Positions 1-8,847 of a stretch of DNA of 64,000 nucleotides are shown one piece after another. A program made the translations under genes and the position numbers. A model generated the notes under the pieces. That model made no database searches. It was given only the letters and a program-made list of their open reading frames with translations, and was not told where the DNA came from. Numbering within the stretch: position 1 is the first letter of the stretch; each line of letters starts with the position of its first letter. Source of the DNA: Paenibacillus mendelii (GTDB taxonomy: Bacteria; Bacillota; Bacilli; Paenibacillales; Paenibacillaceae); contig NZ_JANHOF010000006.1 in the NCBI RefSeq assembly GCF_024498075.1, positions 308,974 to 372,973 of the forward strand, given 5' to 3'.

Positions 1-603
1 AGCACGCTGTTCAAGCGGACGATTCAAACCGTGACCTACATTCCCCATTTTGTGTCCATGGTCGTCATCGCGAATATCGTCATTACGTTCTTGTCGCCTG
101 ACGGATTCGTTAACCATATGCTTCTCAAGCTAGGGTGGATCGACGAAACCGTATTCATCATGGGCAAAGGCGAATGGTTCTGGCTCATCAACACGACGGT
201 CGGGCTCTGGAAGGAGCTGGGCTGGAGCACCATTATTTATTTGGCCGTGCTTGCGGGAATCAACCCGGACCTGTACGAAGCGGCGGATGTGGACGGTGCG
301 GGACGCTTCCATAAGATGTGGCATATTTCGATTCCAAGCATCATGCCGACGGCCGTCATTCTCTTGATCTTATCGCTCGGCTCGATCATCAACATCGGGT
401 ACGAGTCGCAGTTCTTGCTCGGCAACCCGCTCGTGCTCGATTATTCCGAAGTGCTCGATCTCTATGCCCTGAACCTGTCGTTCGGTTCCGGACAATATTC
501 GGTCGGCGTCGCGCTCGGCATCTTCAAGACGATTATCAGTCTGGCGCTTGTGATCGGAGTCAACCGTCTCGCGAATAAATTAAGCGGCATCCGGTTGTTC
601 TAA
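1..603 (+). CDS. Sugar ABC transporter permease, LplB type (5' end outside window)
   Basis: The reading frame is open from base 1, so the gene begins upstream and only the last 200 residues are seen. They hold several hydrophobic membrane spans and the binding-protein-dependent permease EAA loop (YEAADVDGAGRFHKMWHI, about residues 90-107 of the visible part), which docks on the ATPase subunit. The end, with an ANKLSGIRLF-like tail, is typical of LplB/YtcP-family permeases. A second permease follows 27 bases later and a lipoprotein binding protein after that, the usual order of an Lpl-type carbohydrate importer. Family assignment is secure; the substrate is inferred only from the linked GH20 gene. 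Confidence 0.93.
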   Translation, partial: STLFKRTIQTVTYIPHFVSMVVIANIVITFLSPDGFVNHMLLKLGWIDETVFIMGKGEWFWLINTTVGLWKELGWSTIIYLAVLAGINPDLYEAADVDGAGRFHKMWHISIPSIMPTAVILLILSLGSIINIGYESQFLLGNPLVLDYSEVLDLYALNLSFGSGQYSVGVALGIFKTIISLALVIGVNRLANKLSGIRLF

Positions 604-630
604 GGCGAAAAGGAGGTATTACCTGCAAGC

Positions 631-1518
631 ATGACACGTTATCGGGAAGCAACCTTCGATCTATTCAATTACGCCCTGCTCGCCTTGCTCGGGTTTGCGA
701 CATTATATCCGTTCGTCAATTTGTTGGCCATTTCGTTGAACGATCCTCTCGACACGATGAGAGGGGAAGTCTACTTCTGGCCCAATCAATTCACATGGAA
801 TAATTATCAAATCATCTTTCAAGAAAATGCGCTCTATATGGCGGCCGTACGTTCGGTCGTACGAACGCTGCTGGGCACCTTTCTCTCGCTCGTCTGCACG
901 ACGATGCTGGCCTACACGCTTTCGCGAAGAGAATTTATTTTGCGAAAATCGATCAATCTACTCATGATCATCAGCATGTATGTAAGCGGGGGCATTATTC
1001 CCTCTTACCTGCTGATTAAGGGTCTGGGCCTGACCAATTCATTCTGGGTCTATATTATTCCGGGCTTGATTGGCGTGTTCAACGTCATTATTATACGAAC
1101 CGCGATCGAGCAGCTGCCGGAAGGGCTTATCGAATCGGCAAGGCTGGATGGCGCAAGCGATTTTCAAGTGCTGTTCCGGGTCGTTATCCCATGCAGCATA
1201 CCCGTTCTAGCGACGATCCTGCTGTTCATTTCCGTCGGACATTGGAATTCCTGGTTCGATAACTACCTATACAATACGCGGGATAATTTAAATCTGCTGC
1301 AGTTCGAGCTCATGAAGGTGCTGCTGCAATCAACCAGCCAGATGGTCAACAATGCCTCCTCAACGGGCTATGTCGACAGTGAAGCCTTAAGCAATGTCAC
1401 GCCGGAAGCGATACGCGCTACCATGACGATTGTCGTTACGATGCCGATCCTGCTGGTCTATCCGTTCCTGCAGAAATATTTCATCAAAGGTGCGCTGATC
1501 GGCGCGGTCAAGGAGTGA
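631..1518 (+). CDS. Carbohydrate ABC transporter permease, LplC/YtcP type
   Basis: This 295-residue membrane protein has about six hydrophobic spans and an EAA loop (IESARLDGASDFQVLFRV, near residue 170). The length and the N-terminal TLYPFVNLLAISLNDP stretch fit the second permease of Lpl-type sugar importers. It probably forms a heterodimer with the preceding permease. The AAAGGAGG ribosome-binding site lies about 14 bases before the ATG, longer than usual, but no other in-frame start lies closer. No ATPase gene is linked, so a shared MsmX-type ATPase is expected from family knowledge. Confidence 0.93.
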   Translation: MTRYREATFDLFNYALLALLGFATLYPFVNLLAISLNDPLDTMRGEVYFWPNQFTWNNYQIIFQENALYMAAVRSVVRTLLGTFLSLVCTTMLAYTLSRREFILRKSINLLMIISMYVSGGIIPSYLLIKGLGLTNSFWVYIIPGLIGVFNVIIIRTAIEQLPEGLIESARLDGASDFQVLFRVVIPCSIPVLATILLFISVGHWNSWFDNYLYNTRDNLNLLQFELMKVLLQSTSQMVNNASSTGYVDSEALSNVTPEAIRATMTIVVTMPILLVYPFLQKYFIKGALIGAVKE

Positions 1519-1573
1519 GATATCCGCATAGCGTTCTTATGTTGATATATAATGACCAAGAAGAGAGGGTGTC

Positions 1574-3223
1574 ATGGAGTTGAAAAAGAAATTATCGGGT
1601 ATCATCAGTATCGCACTTGCGGTCTCCTTGATGGCGGGCTGCGCAACCAAAAACGATCCGGGCAATGCGGGAGCGGACACCGCTGGGAACGGTTCGAAAT
1701 CGACGGAGCCGATCGAGTACACGATGTCCATAACGGATTCCAAGCTAAAATGGGAAACGCCTGTCGACAAGCTGATCACCGAGAAAACCGGGGTTTCCAT
1801 CAAGTATCTGCCGATCGTTGGCGATGAAGCCCAGAAGATGGATCTGTGGCTGGCATCGGGCGATTATCCGGACCTGCTGTTCATGTCACCGAACATGACC
1901 GGCAAGTACCGGGATGGGGACGCGATCATTCCGCTGGAAGATTTGATCGACCAGTACGGACCGAACATCAAGAAGCGATTCGGCAAAAATTACGAGCTGC
2001 TGCGTGATACGGACGGTCATATCTATTCCCTCTATGGCGTGAATCTCACGCAAGAGGCGCCGGCCAATGCGGCGGCATCCTTCCTCATTCAATACGACGT
2101 GCTGAAGGAAGCGGGCTATCCGGAGTTGAAGACACTGGACCAGCTGGTCGGCATTCTGAAGGATTACTATGCGAAGCATCCGACAATCGACGGCAAGGAG
2201 ACCATACCGTTCTCCGCCTATTGGGGCGGGTTGACGTTCGCTAACCCGGCGATTGCCGCAGCGGGCTTGCCGGATCAAGGGTTCAATATGATTGATAAAG
2301 ACAATAACGTCAAGTTCGCGTTGACGGAACCGTTCGCCAAGCGGTATTATCAATTTCTCAATACGCTTCAAACGGAAGGCTTACTGGACAAGAATATCTT
2401 CGGCAAGGGCGAAGAGAATCTGGCGAAGATTGCGCAGGGCCGGGTACTAGCCGAGTTTATGCCGGGCTGGCTGCTCAATGGGGCTGAGAAATCAATCGTT
2501 GCCTCCGGGAAGCTGGAGCGGCAGTATGCCAAAATACCGCTCTACTTCGACGAAAATACGGAGGATCACAGCTTTGTCGTGACCCCGAGCGGATCCAGCA
2601 GTAACTGGGCGATCAGCAATAAGGCCGAGCATCCGGAACGAATTATTCAAATGATCGATTTCTTGTTCTCGGATGAGGGGCAGCTGGCATTAAACTGGGG
2701 CGTTGAAGGCTTGCACTATGAAGTGAAGGACGGCAAGCGGGTACAGAAGCAGGAATATCTGGACAAAGCAAAGATGTCTCCTGATTTGAAGTATGAAGAT
2801 GGCCCGGCAGGACCGATCACTTCGTTCAGCATTGGCGACGGCGCAAAGCTGGAGGATGGCGACTATGCAACTCCGAATACGAAGGAAGCGGTTATTGCCA
2901 GTTACGATGACATGACCAAGGAAGTGCTGTCCAAATACGGCAAGACCACATGGTCGGACTTCTTGCCGAAGCCGGAGCCTGTACCGGCTTTGCTGTGGCA
3001 GCTGAACGAGCCTGAAGAGACGAAGGCGATCTTCAAGAAATTCGAAGATACCTTGAACAAAGAAATTCCGAAGCTCATCTTGGCGAAATCGGCTGATGAG
3101 TTCGAGGGTGCCTGGAATCGTTTCGTCGAGCAGATCGACAAAGCGGGTAAAGTGAAGTACGAGGAAACATGGACGAAAACATGGCAGGAATACGTTAAGC
3201 GGTACAACGATGCGATGAAGTAA
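1574..3223 (+). CDS. Extracellular solute-binding lipoprotein, LplA type
   Basis: This 549-residue protein has a lipoprotein signal peptide: a positive start, a hydrophobic core and the lipobox LMAGC with Cys at about residue 23. A low-complexity linker follows, then a family-1 type solute-binding fold (DYPDLLFMSPNMTGKY near residue 98, and DWPFSDEG-like helices). LplA relatives are usually 500-550 residues, so it appears full length. It would capture the oligosaccharide outside the membrane and deliver it to the two upstream permeases. A strong hairpin without a T-run follows the stop codon and separates it from the kinase gene. Confidence 0.93.
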   Translation: MELKKKLSGIISIALAVSLMAGCATKNDPGNAGADTAGNGSKSTEPIEYTMSITDSKLKWETPVDKLITEKTGVSIKYLPIVGDEAQKMDLWLASGDYPDLLFMSPNMTGKYRDGDAIIPLEDLIDQYGPNIKKRFGKNYELLRDTDGHIYSLYGVNLTQEAPANAAASFLIQYDVLKEAGYPELKTLDQLVGILKDYYAKHPTIDGKETIPFSAYWGGLTFANPAIAAAGLPDQGFNMIDKDNNVKFALTEPFAKRYYQFLNTLQTEGLLDKNIFGKGEENLAKIAQGRVLAEFMPGWLLNGAEKSIVASGKLERQYAKIPLYFDENTEDHSFVVTPSGSSSNWAISNKAEHPERIIQMIDFLFSDEGQLALNWGVEGLHYEVKDGKRVQKQEYLDKAKMSPDLKYEDGPAGPITSFSIGDGAKLEDGDYATPNTKEAVIASYDDMTKEVLSKYGKTTWSDFLPKPEPVPALLWQLNEPEETKAIFKKFEDTLNKEIPKLILAKSADEFEGAWNRFVEQIDKAGKVKYEETWTKTWQEYVKRYNDAMK

Positions 3224-3230
3224 TACACAG

Positions 3231-3266
3231 GCATGCCGGAGATCCCGCGAGGGAGGTCCGGCATGC
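3231..3266 (+). other. Strong T-less hairpin after the binding-protein gene
   Basis: The arms GCATGCCGGA and TCCGGCATGC pair perfectly, and inner bases GATCCC/GGGAGGTC can extend the stem. No T-run follows. Such stems after binding-protein genes commonly protect the upstream mRNA or lower expression of the genes downstream. That role is inferred here. Confidence 0.6.
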
Positions 3267-3285
3267 GTTCGTAGCTGGGAGTGGA

Positions 3286-5118
3286 ATGGAAATGACAGTA
3301 CGCACAAAAATATTTGCGGCCAATGCGCTAGTCGGGGTTCTACTGCTCGGGTTGTTAACCTACTACATGAGCGAGAAGAGCGGGAATATCATCTTGAACA
3401 ATACCGAAGAGGACGTCGGCCGTTCCATCTCCCAGCTCGCGCAAAATATCGACAATCTGCTCCAGTCTTACGAGCAGATTGTCGATTCCTTGTATACGAG
3501 TACCGAGCTGCAGGATAAGCTTCTCAAACACTACGACACGTTCGAAGAAGCACAGGACACTTACTTGAACTACGTTCAGCCTTATGAAGAGTGGATCACG
3601 ACTTCGAAGGACATCCTGCGGTTCTCTATTTATACCGATAATCCAACATTTCAATATGCGCAGGTTCGTACGATCGATGAGGAAGTCAAGCAGTCGAATT
3701 GGTATCGCAGCGTTCAAGATTCCAAGGCAGGTCTTGTGAAGTCATGGACGATCTCCGAGGATGACATGCTGCTGCGCAGCGGCGTCCTGCGGCTGACGCA
3801 GAAGGTGTATAATGCCCCTTCCAACCGCGAGATGTACGTGACAATCGACTTGGAAGAACGGCTGCTCCGCAATCTGATCTCGAGCGAGGGAAAAGAACAG
3901 CAATTCATTATCGCGCTGCCGGATGGCCATGTATTGATCGATTCTTGGCGGCAATCGAATATGAATGCTTCCCGGCTTGCGGATTATGCGTTCTATGACG
4001 AGATGAAGAAGAATTCATCCTTGTCCTCCTTTATATATAACCAAGAGGGTAATGCGTTTCTGTTAACCAGCAAGTCCTTGGAATCACGCGGAAGCGTCAG
4101 AGGGCTGACGATTGTACAGTTGACCCCGCTTGATCAAATGATGGTGAAGGTGAACGAGATGAAGCGACAAGCAGTGGTACTGTTCATTATTGCAATGCTC
4201 AGCTCGATCTTGCTTATCTACTTGATCTCGATCCGTCTGACAGGAAGGCTCACCCAATTGGCCAAACGGATGCGAACCGTCAACGCGGACAACGTGCAGA
4301 CGCTGACCCATCTGCAGGTAAGCGGCAACGACGAAATCGGCCAGCTATGCCGGAATTACAACGATATGATGGACCGAATCAATCAATTGATCACGGAAGT
4401 GTATGAATCGGAGCTGAACCGGAAGGAATTGAAGCTGCGCAACCGGGAGTCGGAGTTGTATGCGCTGCAAACCCAGATCAACCCGCATTACTTGTTCAAT
4501 ACGTTGAATGCGATCTGCGGCAGCCTGCTGGAGAATGGGGACAAGGCGAATGCGGAAATCGTCAAGCTGCTCGCCCGTTCGTTCCGCAACGTATTGAACC
4601 GGGCGGGGCATCTGATCGATTTGAAAGAAGAGATGGATATCGTCGAGACGTATTTACGCATTCAAGCCTTCCGGTTTGGCGAGCGGCTTGTTTATGAAGT
4701 GGACATTCCAGAGGAACTCGCGGATTGTAAGATTCCAAGGCTGTCGCTGCAGACGATCGTTGAGAATATGATCGTGCATGTCCTGGAGAAAGTCGAGCGC
4801 GTTACCGTCGTAGTGATCCATGCCCGTGTAATGGAAGGGAATCAATGTCTCCTAACCGTGGAAGACAATGGACCGGGCATGCTGCCAGAACAGCTGCGGG
4901 GGGTAATCGAGGGGATGAATATCGCCTCCGATCTAACGGTTACGAAGCATATCGGGCTAAGGAACGTTCATCAGCGTCTGAGGCAAATGTATGGCGCCCC
5001 GTATGGGCTGCAATTAGAGAGCGGGCCGGAGTGGGGAACACGGGTATCCATATTGCTGCCCTTGAACACGGATTCGGAAGGAGGAGTGATTCATGCTGAA
5101 CGTCCTGATGGTCGATGA
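3286..5118 (+). CDS. Sensor histidine kinase, YesM family
   Basis: This 610-residue membrane kinase has a first membrane span at about residues 8-28, an extracellular sensor region, a second span at about 293-313, a HAMP linker and a His_kinase (PF06580-type) domain with QINPHYLFNTL, placing the phosphorylated His at residue 401. The N-box (ENMIVHVLEKV) and G-box (EDNGPGM) are present in the HATPase domain, followed by the GLRNVHQRL motif typical of LytS/YesM kinases. It overlaps the response-regulator gene by 26 bases, so the pair is probably translationally coupled. It likely senses the glycan handled by this operon, directly or through the binding protein; that role is inferred from context. 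Confidence 0.94.
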   Translation: MEMTVRTKIFAANALVGVLLLGLLTYYMSEKSGNIILNNTEEDVGRSISQLAQNIDNLLQSYEQIVDSLYTSTELQDKLLKHYDTFEEAQDTYLNYVQPYEEWITTSKDILRFSIYTDNPTFQYAQVRTIDEEVKQSNWYRSVQDSKAGLVKSWTISEDDMLLRSGVLRLTQKVYNAPSNREMYVTIDLEERLLRNLISSEGKEQQFIIALPDGHVLIDSWRQSNMNASRLADYAFYDEMKKNSSLSSFIYNQEGNAFLLTSKSLESRGSVRGLTIVQLTPLDQMMVKVNEMKRQAVVLFIIAMLSSILLIYLISIRLTGRLTQLAKRMRTVNADNVQTLTHLQVSGNDEIGQLCRNYNDMMDRINQLITEVYESELNRKELKLRNRESELYALQTQINPHYLFNTLNAICGSLLENGDKANAEIVKLLARSFRNVLNRAGHLIDLKEEMDIVETYLRIQAFRFGERLVYEVDIPEELADCKIPRLSLQTIVENMIVHVLEKVERVTVVVIHARVMEGNQCLLTVEDNGPGMLPEQLRGVIEGMNIASDLTVTKHIGLRNVHQRLRQMYGAPYGLQLESGPEWGTRVSILLPLNTDSEGGVIHAERPDGR

Positions 5119-6676
5119 TGAGCCTGGTGCTCTGAAGGCTATGAAATATTTGCTCGACTGGGAGCAGCTGGGCTTTACGATTGCCGGCGAGGCGACAGGC
5201 GGCAATATGGCTTTGGATATGATGAGGCAGGGTCACTACGATTTGCTCATAACCGATATCCGGATGCCGGGCGTGAGCGGGCTGGAGCTGATCTCCCGGG
5301 TCCGCCGGCATTCCAAGCTGCCGATCATCGTCGTCAGCGGGTTCGAGGATTTCGAATATGTGAAGGAATGTCTGCAGCACGGCGTGAAGGACTATCTGCT
5401 GAAGCCCGTCATGGAAGAGGATGCACAGCGCATATTGACAGCCGTTAAGAATGAAATCAGCCATGAGAAGATGATTAGCCGAAAGCTGGATTTAAGCGCT
5501 TCCGCAGCCCGGGATCAGATGCTTAAGCGTTGGACGCACGGCAACATCGGTGCGGATGAGGCGATCAATCAGCTGCTGCTGTGGGGAGTATCATTGGTGG
5601 ATTGCAGAAGCTATCGCTGCCTTGTTGTCGAGTTGGATTTCCAAGAGACCATGAACACCTATATGACGGAAGCTGACATCGATCTGAAGCGATTTGCCGT
5701 CCGTAATGTGCTGGAAGAGCTCCTTGTAGGAAAGGGCTATATGTTTGAAGAATTACCTGAACGCTTCGGAATCGTGTGCTTCGGTGACGACATGGCCGGG
5801 ATCGAGGAGACGGCCATATCGGAACTCGCCGGGCTGCTTCAGGAAAGTGCGCTAACGTATGCGAAGATGCCGATTACGATTGGGATCGGGGAATCGGTTC
5901 ACTTGGCCGCGGAGGTCAAGAAGTCGTTTCATTCCGCGAAGCGGCTGCTGGACCGGAAATTTCTTCTGGGCAGTCTTTCCATCATTACCGGGAATTCGTT
6001 TGGCGGAGCCTTCCTTCGGGAAGAGAGCACCGATGCGCAAGAGATACAATTGTTGACTAAGGCTGTTCAGGAAGGCGACAAGGAGCGGGTCATCGACCTG
6101 CTTCACCGGCTGCGGGATAAGTTTAAGACCGGCGACACGCCAAAACCGCATGTGCAGTCGATGGTGATCGACCTGCTGGCCGAGCTGCTCCGGATGGTCG
6201 GCAAGCAGGCCGGTGGACAGCTGCAAGTGGCCGCTCCGACTTCCAAAGACTATCTCTATATTATGGAAGCGGGAACGATCCAGAAGCTATTCGAATTCGC
6301 AGCGGACAAATGCATGCAGGTGATCGCGATTATCGAGGAATCGAAGCAATCGGGTTCTCCTAGTGCAGTCGAACAGGTCAAGCGGATTGTGGCATCCGAT
6401 TATGCCGGTAACATTAGCTTGAAGAGCCTTGCCGAGCAGGTGCATATGAATCCCGTCTATTTGGGCCAGCTGTTCAAAGCCTCGGAGGGTGTATCCTTCA
6501 ACGACTATCTGATGTGTCTTCGAATGGAGAAGGCCAAGGAGTTGTTGGTCCGCACAGACCAGAAGATCTACGCCATCGCATACGAGGTCGGCTACCGGCA
6601 GCTGGATTGGTTCTACAAGAAGTTTAAAGAATACACCGGTCATAATGCGAGCGAATACCGCTCGCTCCACAGTTAG
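5093..6676 (+). CDS. Two-component response regulator with AraC-type DNA-binding domain, YesN family
   Basis: This 527-residue protein has an N-terminal receiver with acidic pocket DDE at 8-10, phospho-acceptor Asp55 in LITDIRMPG, and the conserved Lys in LLKPV. A middle region of unknown function follows, and the C-terminal 100 residues form the two helix-turn-helix motifs of an AraC domain (NPVYLGQLFKASEG and AIAYEVGYRQLDWFYKKFKE). The start is set by GGAAGGAGGAGTGATTC just before ATG. It is the cognate partner of the overlapping YesM kinase and probably activates this transporter operon. Confidence 0.94.
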   Translation: MLNVLMVDDEPGALKAMKYLLDWEQLGFTIAGEATGGNMALDMMRQGHYDLLITDIRMPGVSGLELISRVRRHSKLPIIVVSGFEDFEYVKECLQHGVKDYLLKPVMEEDAQRILTAVKNEISHEKMISRKLDLSASAARDQMLKRWTHGNIGADEAINQLLLWGVSLVDCRSYRCLVVELDFQETMNTYMTEADIDLKRFAVRNVLEELLVGKGYMFEELPERFGIVCFGDDMAGIEETAISELAGLLQESALTYAKMPITIGIGESVHLAAEVKKSFHSAKRLLDRKFLLGSLSIITGNSFGGAFLREESTDAQEIQLLTKAVQEGDKERVIDLLHRLRDKFKTGDTPKPHVQSMVIDLLAELLRMVGKQAGGQLQVAAPTSKDYLYIMEAGTIQKLFEFAADKCMQVIAIIEESKQSGSPSAVEQVKRIVASDYAGNISLKSLAEQVHMNPVYLGQLFKASEGVSFNDYLMCLRMEKAKELLVRTDQKIYAIAYEVGYRQLDWFYKKFKEYTGHNASEYRSLHS

Positions 6677-6717
6677 GGCTGCATACCGGTTGAATATGAA
6701 ATGGGGGTATTGGCGTA

Positions 6718-8631
6718 ATGAAATTGTATCTACATGGTGATCTCGACCAGGTGAAGGACGGAATATGGGAGCTTGCCCGTACCGGTCTGTTCGAATGGAG
6801 CGAAGAAGGAGATGGCGGCGTAGCGGTCACGGTCATGAAACGAAGCGGGAACCTCCGTGTATCCCTGCAGGACGGACAAGGGCGAATCGAGTTTGCGGAG
6901 CCCCATCATTTCTTCCGCGCGATCGGATTATTCATCGAGCATGCGCAAGCCGGGGAACGTTTCGAGATCGAGGAACGGCCGAGATTCGAGTTTAATGGTC
7001 CGATGCTCGATGTTTCCCGCAATGCCGTTCTGAAGCCAGCGACGGTGAAGCAGTTCATTCGCTATATGGCCTGCATGGGCCTGAACGGACTGATGCTGTA
7101 CGCGGAGGATACGTACGAGGTGCCGAATCGGCCTTATTTTGGCTACATGAGAGGACGCTACACGGCGGAAGAGCTGAAGGAGCTGGACGACTACGCGTTT
7201 CTATTCGGCATCGAGATCATCCCTTGCATCCAAACGCTGGCCCATCTGGCACAAGCGCTGAAATGGCCGTACGCGTCCACGATCAAGGACCATCCGGATC
7301 TATTGCTCGTCGGAGAACCACAGACCTATGTGTTCATTGAAGAGATGGTTGCGTCGGCGTCTGCTCCGTTCCGGTCGAAGCGGATTCATATCGGGATGGA
7401 TGAGGCGTTCGGGCTCGGCCTGGGGCGATATTTGGAGCTGAACGGGTATCGCGATCGGTTCGAGATTATCAACGAGCATGTGACCCAAGTGTTGGAGATT
7501 ACCCGTAAATACGATCTTAAGCCCATAATCTGGAGCGATATGTACTTTCATTTTCTATCGAACGACAAGCATGCCTTTCATTACAGCCTGAACGTCGATT
7601 TCTCAAAGGAGCGGCTGGAGCAGATTCCGCAGGATGTACAGTTCGTTTATTGGGATTACGGAAACAGGGATCAGTCCATTCATGAGCGTATTCTGGACAA
7701 GCATAAGGAATTTGGCTCGGTTCCGCTGTTCGCGGGAGGCATTCATTTATGGGGAAGCATGAGTCCCAATTACGGCAAGACGTGGATGAGCTCCCATCCT
7801 GCACTTCTTGCTTGCAAGAGCCAAGGCGTCAAGGAAGTGCTTGCGACGGCGTGGGGGGACAATGGCCAGGAAACGAATCACCTGGTGATGCTTCCAGGTC
7901 TGCAGTTGTTCGCCGAGCATGGCTATTCGGACGAGGTGGACGACGATAAGCTTCGCCGAAGATTCGCTACCTGCACAGGCTTGGATCTATTCGACGAATT
8001 GGTTGGTTTGAAGGCCATGGATGAAGTGCCTGGCATTGAGGAAGGGAATCACTTCATGGCGAATCCTTCTAAATATTTGCTCTGGCAGGACCTGCTTCTC
8101 GGTCTGTTCGACAAGCATGTGGAAGGCGATGGCGGCAGCAATCTTCCGAAGCATTATGCGTCCATGGCGCAGCAATGGAGGGAGGCAGGGAAGCATTTGC
8201 CTTCTCCGTTCAGCGAGATATTCGACGTCTACGAGAAATTAAGCGAGACCCTTGCCGTGAAATCGACACTCGGCGTAGAGATTGCAGCCAGGTACAGAGA
8301 TAAGGATAGGGAAGCGCTGCAAGAAATCGCGCATAAGGTGCTCCCTGATCTCCATGAGCGGGTGAATGAATTGCGGCAGGCACATCGGAGGCTATGGATG
8401 ACAACCTATAAGCCGTTCGGATGGGAAGTGCTCGATATCCGTTACGGCGGCTTGATGGCCCGGATCTCCAGCGCTGGCGAGCGGATTCTGGACTATACGG
8501 AAGGCCGGGAATCTGTGCTGGAGGAGTTGGAGTGCGAACGGCTGTTATTCGAGGATGGCTTCGCCGAACGGCCGCTGCAGCTGAATGCGCCGGGCTACAG
8601 CCGGATCGTCAGCGCTTCGCCGCTCGGTTAG
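6718..8631 (+). CDS. Glycoside hydrolase family 20 beta-N-acetylhexosaminidase, cytoplasmic
   Basis: This 637-residue protein has a small N-terminal alpha/beta domain (about 1-85) followed by a TIM barrel carrying the GH20 catalytic pair in HIGMDEAFG (Asp228-Glu229; Glu is the acid/base and Asp assists the substrate acetamido group). A mostly helical C-terminal part follows. No signal peptide or membrane span is visible, so it should act inside the cell on imported oligosaccharides and release terminal GlcNAc or GalNAc. Its length resembles small intracellular GH20 enzymes of streptococci. It is the last gene of the operon, 41 bases after the regulator, and is followed by a hairpin terminator. 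Exact linkage specificity cannot be read from sequence. Confidence 0.88.
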   Translation: MKLYLHGDLDQVKDGIWELARTGLFEWSEEGDGGVAVTVMKRSGNLRVSLQDGQGRIEFAEPHHFFRAIGLFIEHAQAGERFEIEERPRFEFNGPMLDVSRNAVLKPATVKQFIRYMACMGLNGLMLYAEDTYEVPNRPYFGYMRGRYTAEELKELDDYAFLFGIEIIPCIQTLAHLAQALKWPYASTIKDHPDLLLVGEPQTYVFIEEMVASASAPFRSKRIHIGMDEAFGLGLGRYLELNGYRDRFEIINEHVTQVLEITRKYDLKPIIWSDMYFHFLSNDKHAFHYSLNVDFSKERLEQIPQDVQFVYWDYGNRDQSIHERILDKHKEFGSVPLFAGGIHLWGSMSPNYGKTWMSSHPALLACKSQGVKEVLATAWGDNGQETNHLVMLPGLQLFAEHGYSDEVDDDKLRRRFATCTGLDLFDELVGLKAMDEVPGIEEGNHFMANPSKYLLWQDLLLGLFDKHVEGDGGSNLPKHYASMAQQWREAGKHLPSPFSEIFDVYEKLSETLAVKSTLGVEIAARYRDKDREALQEIAHKVLPDLHERVNELRQAHRRLWMTTYKPFGWEVLDIRYGGLMARISSAGERILDYTEGRESVLEELECERLLFEDGFAERPLQLNAPGYSRIVSASPLG

Positions 8632-8668
8632 CTGGCCGGCAAGGTGCAAGCTTGCGTCGTATAACGAA

Positions 8669-8701
8669 GAAGAAGGACATCTCTTGCGGATGTCCTTCTT
8701 C
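8669..8701 (+). terminator. Rho-independent-like terminator of the GH20 operon
   Basis: GAAGAAGGACATC pairs perfectly with GATGTCCTTCTTC over 13 base pairs with a 7-base loop. The T-rich 3' arm serves as the tail. It lies 38 bases after the GH20 stop codon. Confidence 0.7.
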
Positions 8702-8777
8702 TATGATGGCTTTTCGCAGGATACATTCGAACGGAACGATCTGTCCGGCTCCGTCGGCGAGCATGGCCATGTGTTTG

Positions 8778-8828
8778 CGAGGGGGCTGTCTCCCAAGCGA
8801 TCGTAATCACTTGGTTGATAGCCCCTCG
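8778..8828. terminator. Imperfect hairpin at the end of the serine-hydrolase pseudogene
   Basis: CGAGGGGGCTGTCTCCCAAG and CTTGGTTGATAGCCCCTCG form an interrupted stem. It sits 20 bases beyond the stop of the minus-strand gene and probably terminates its transcript. Confidence 0.5.
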
Positions 8829-8847
8829 TCCTTATAACAACGCTGCA

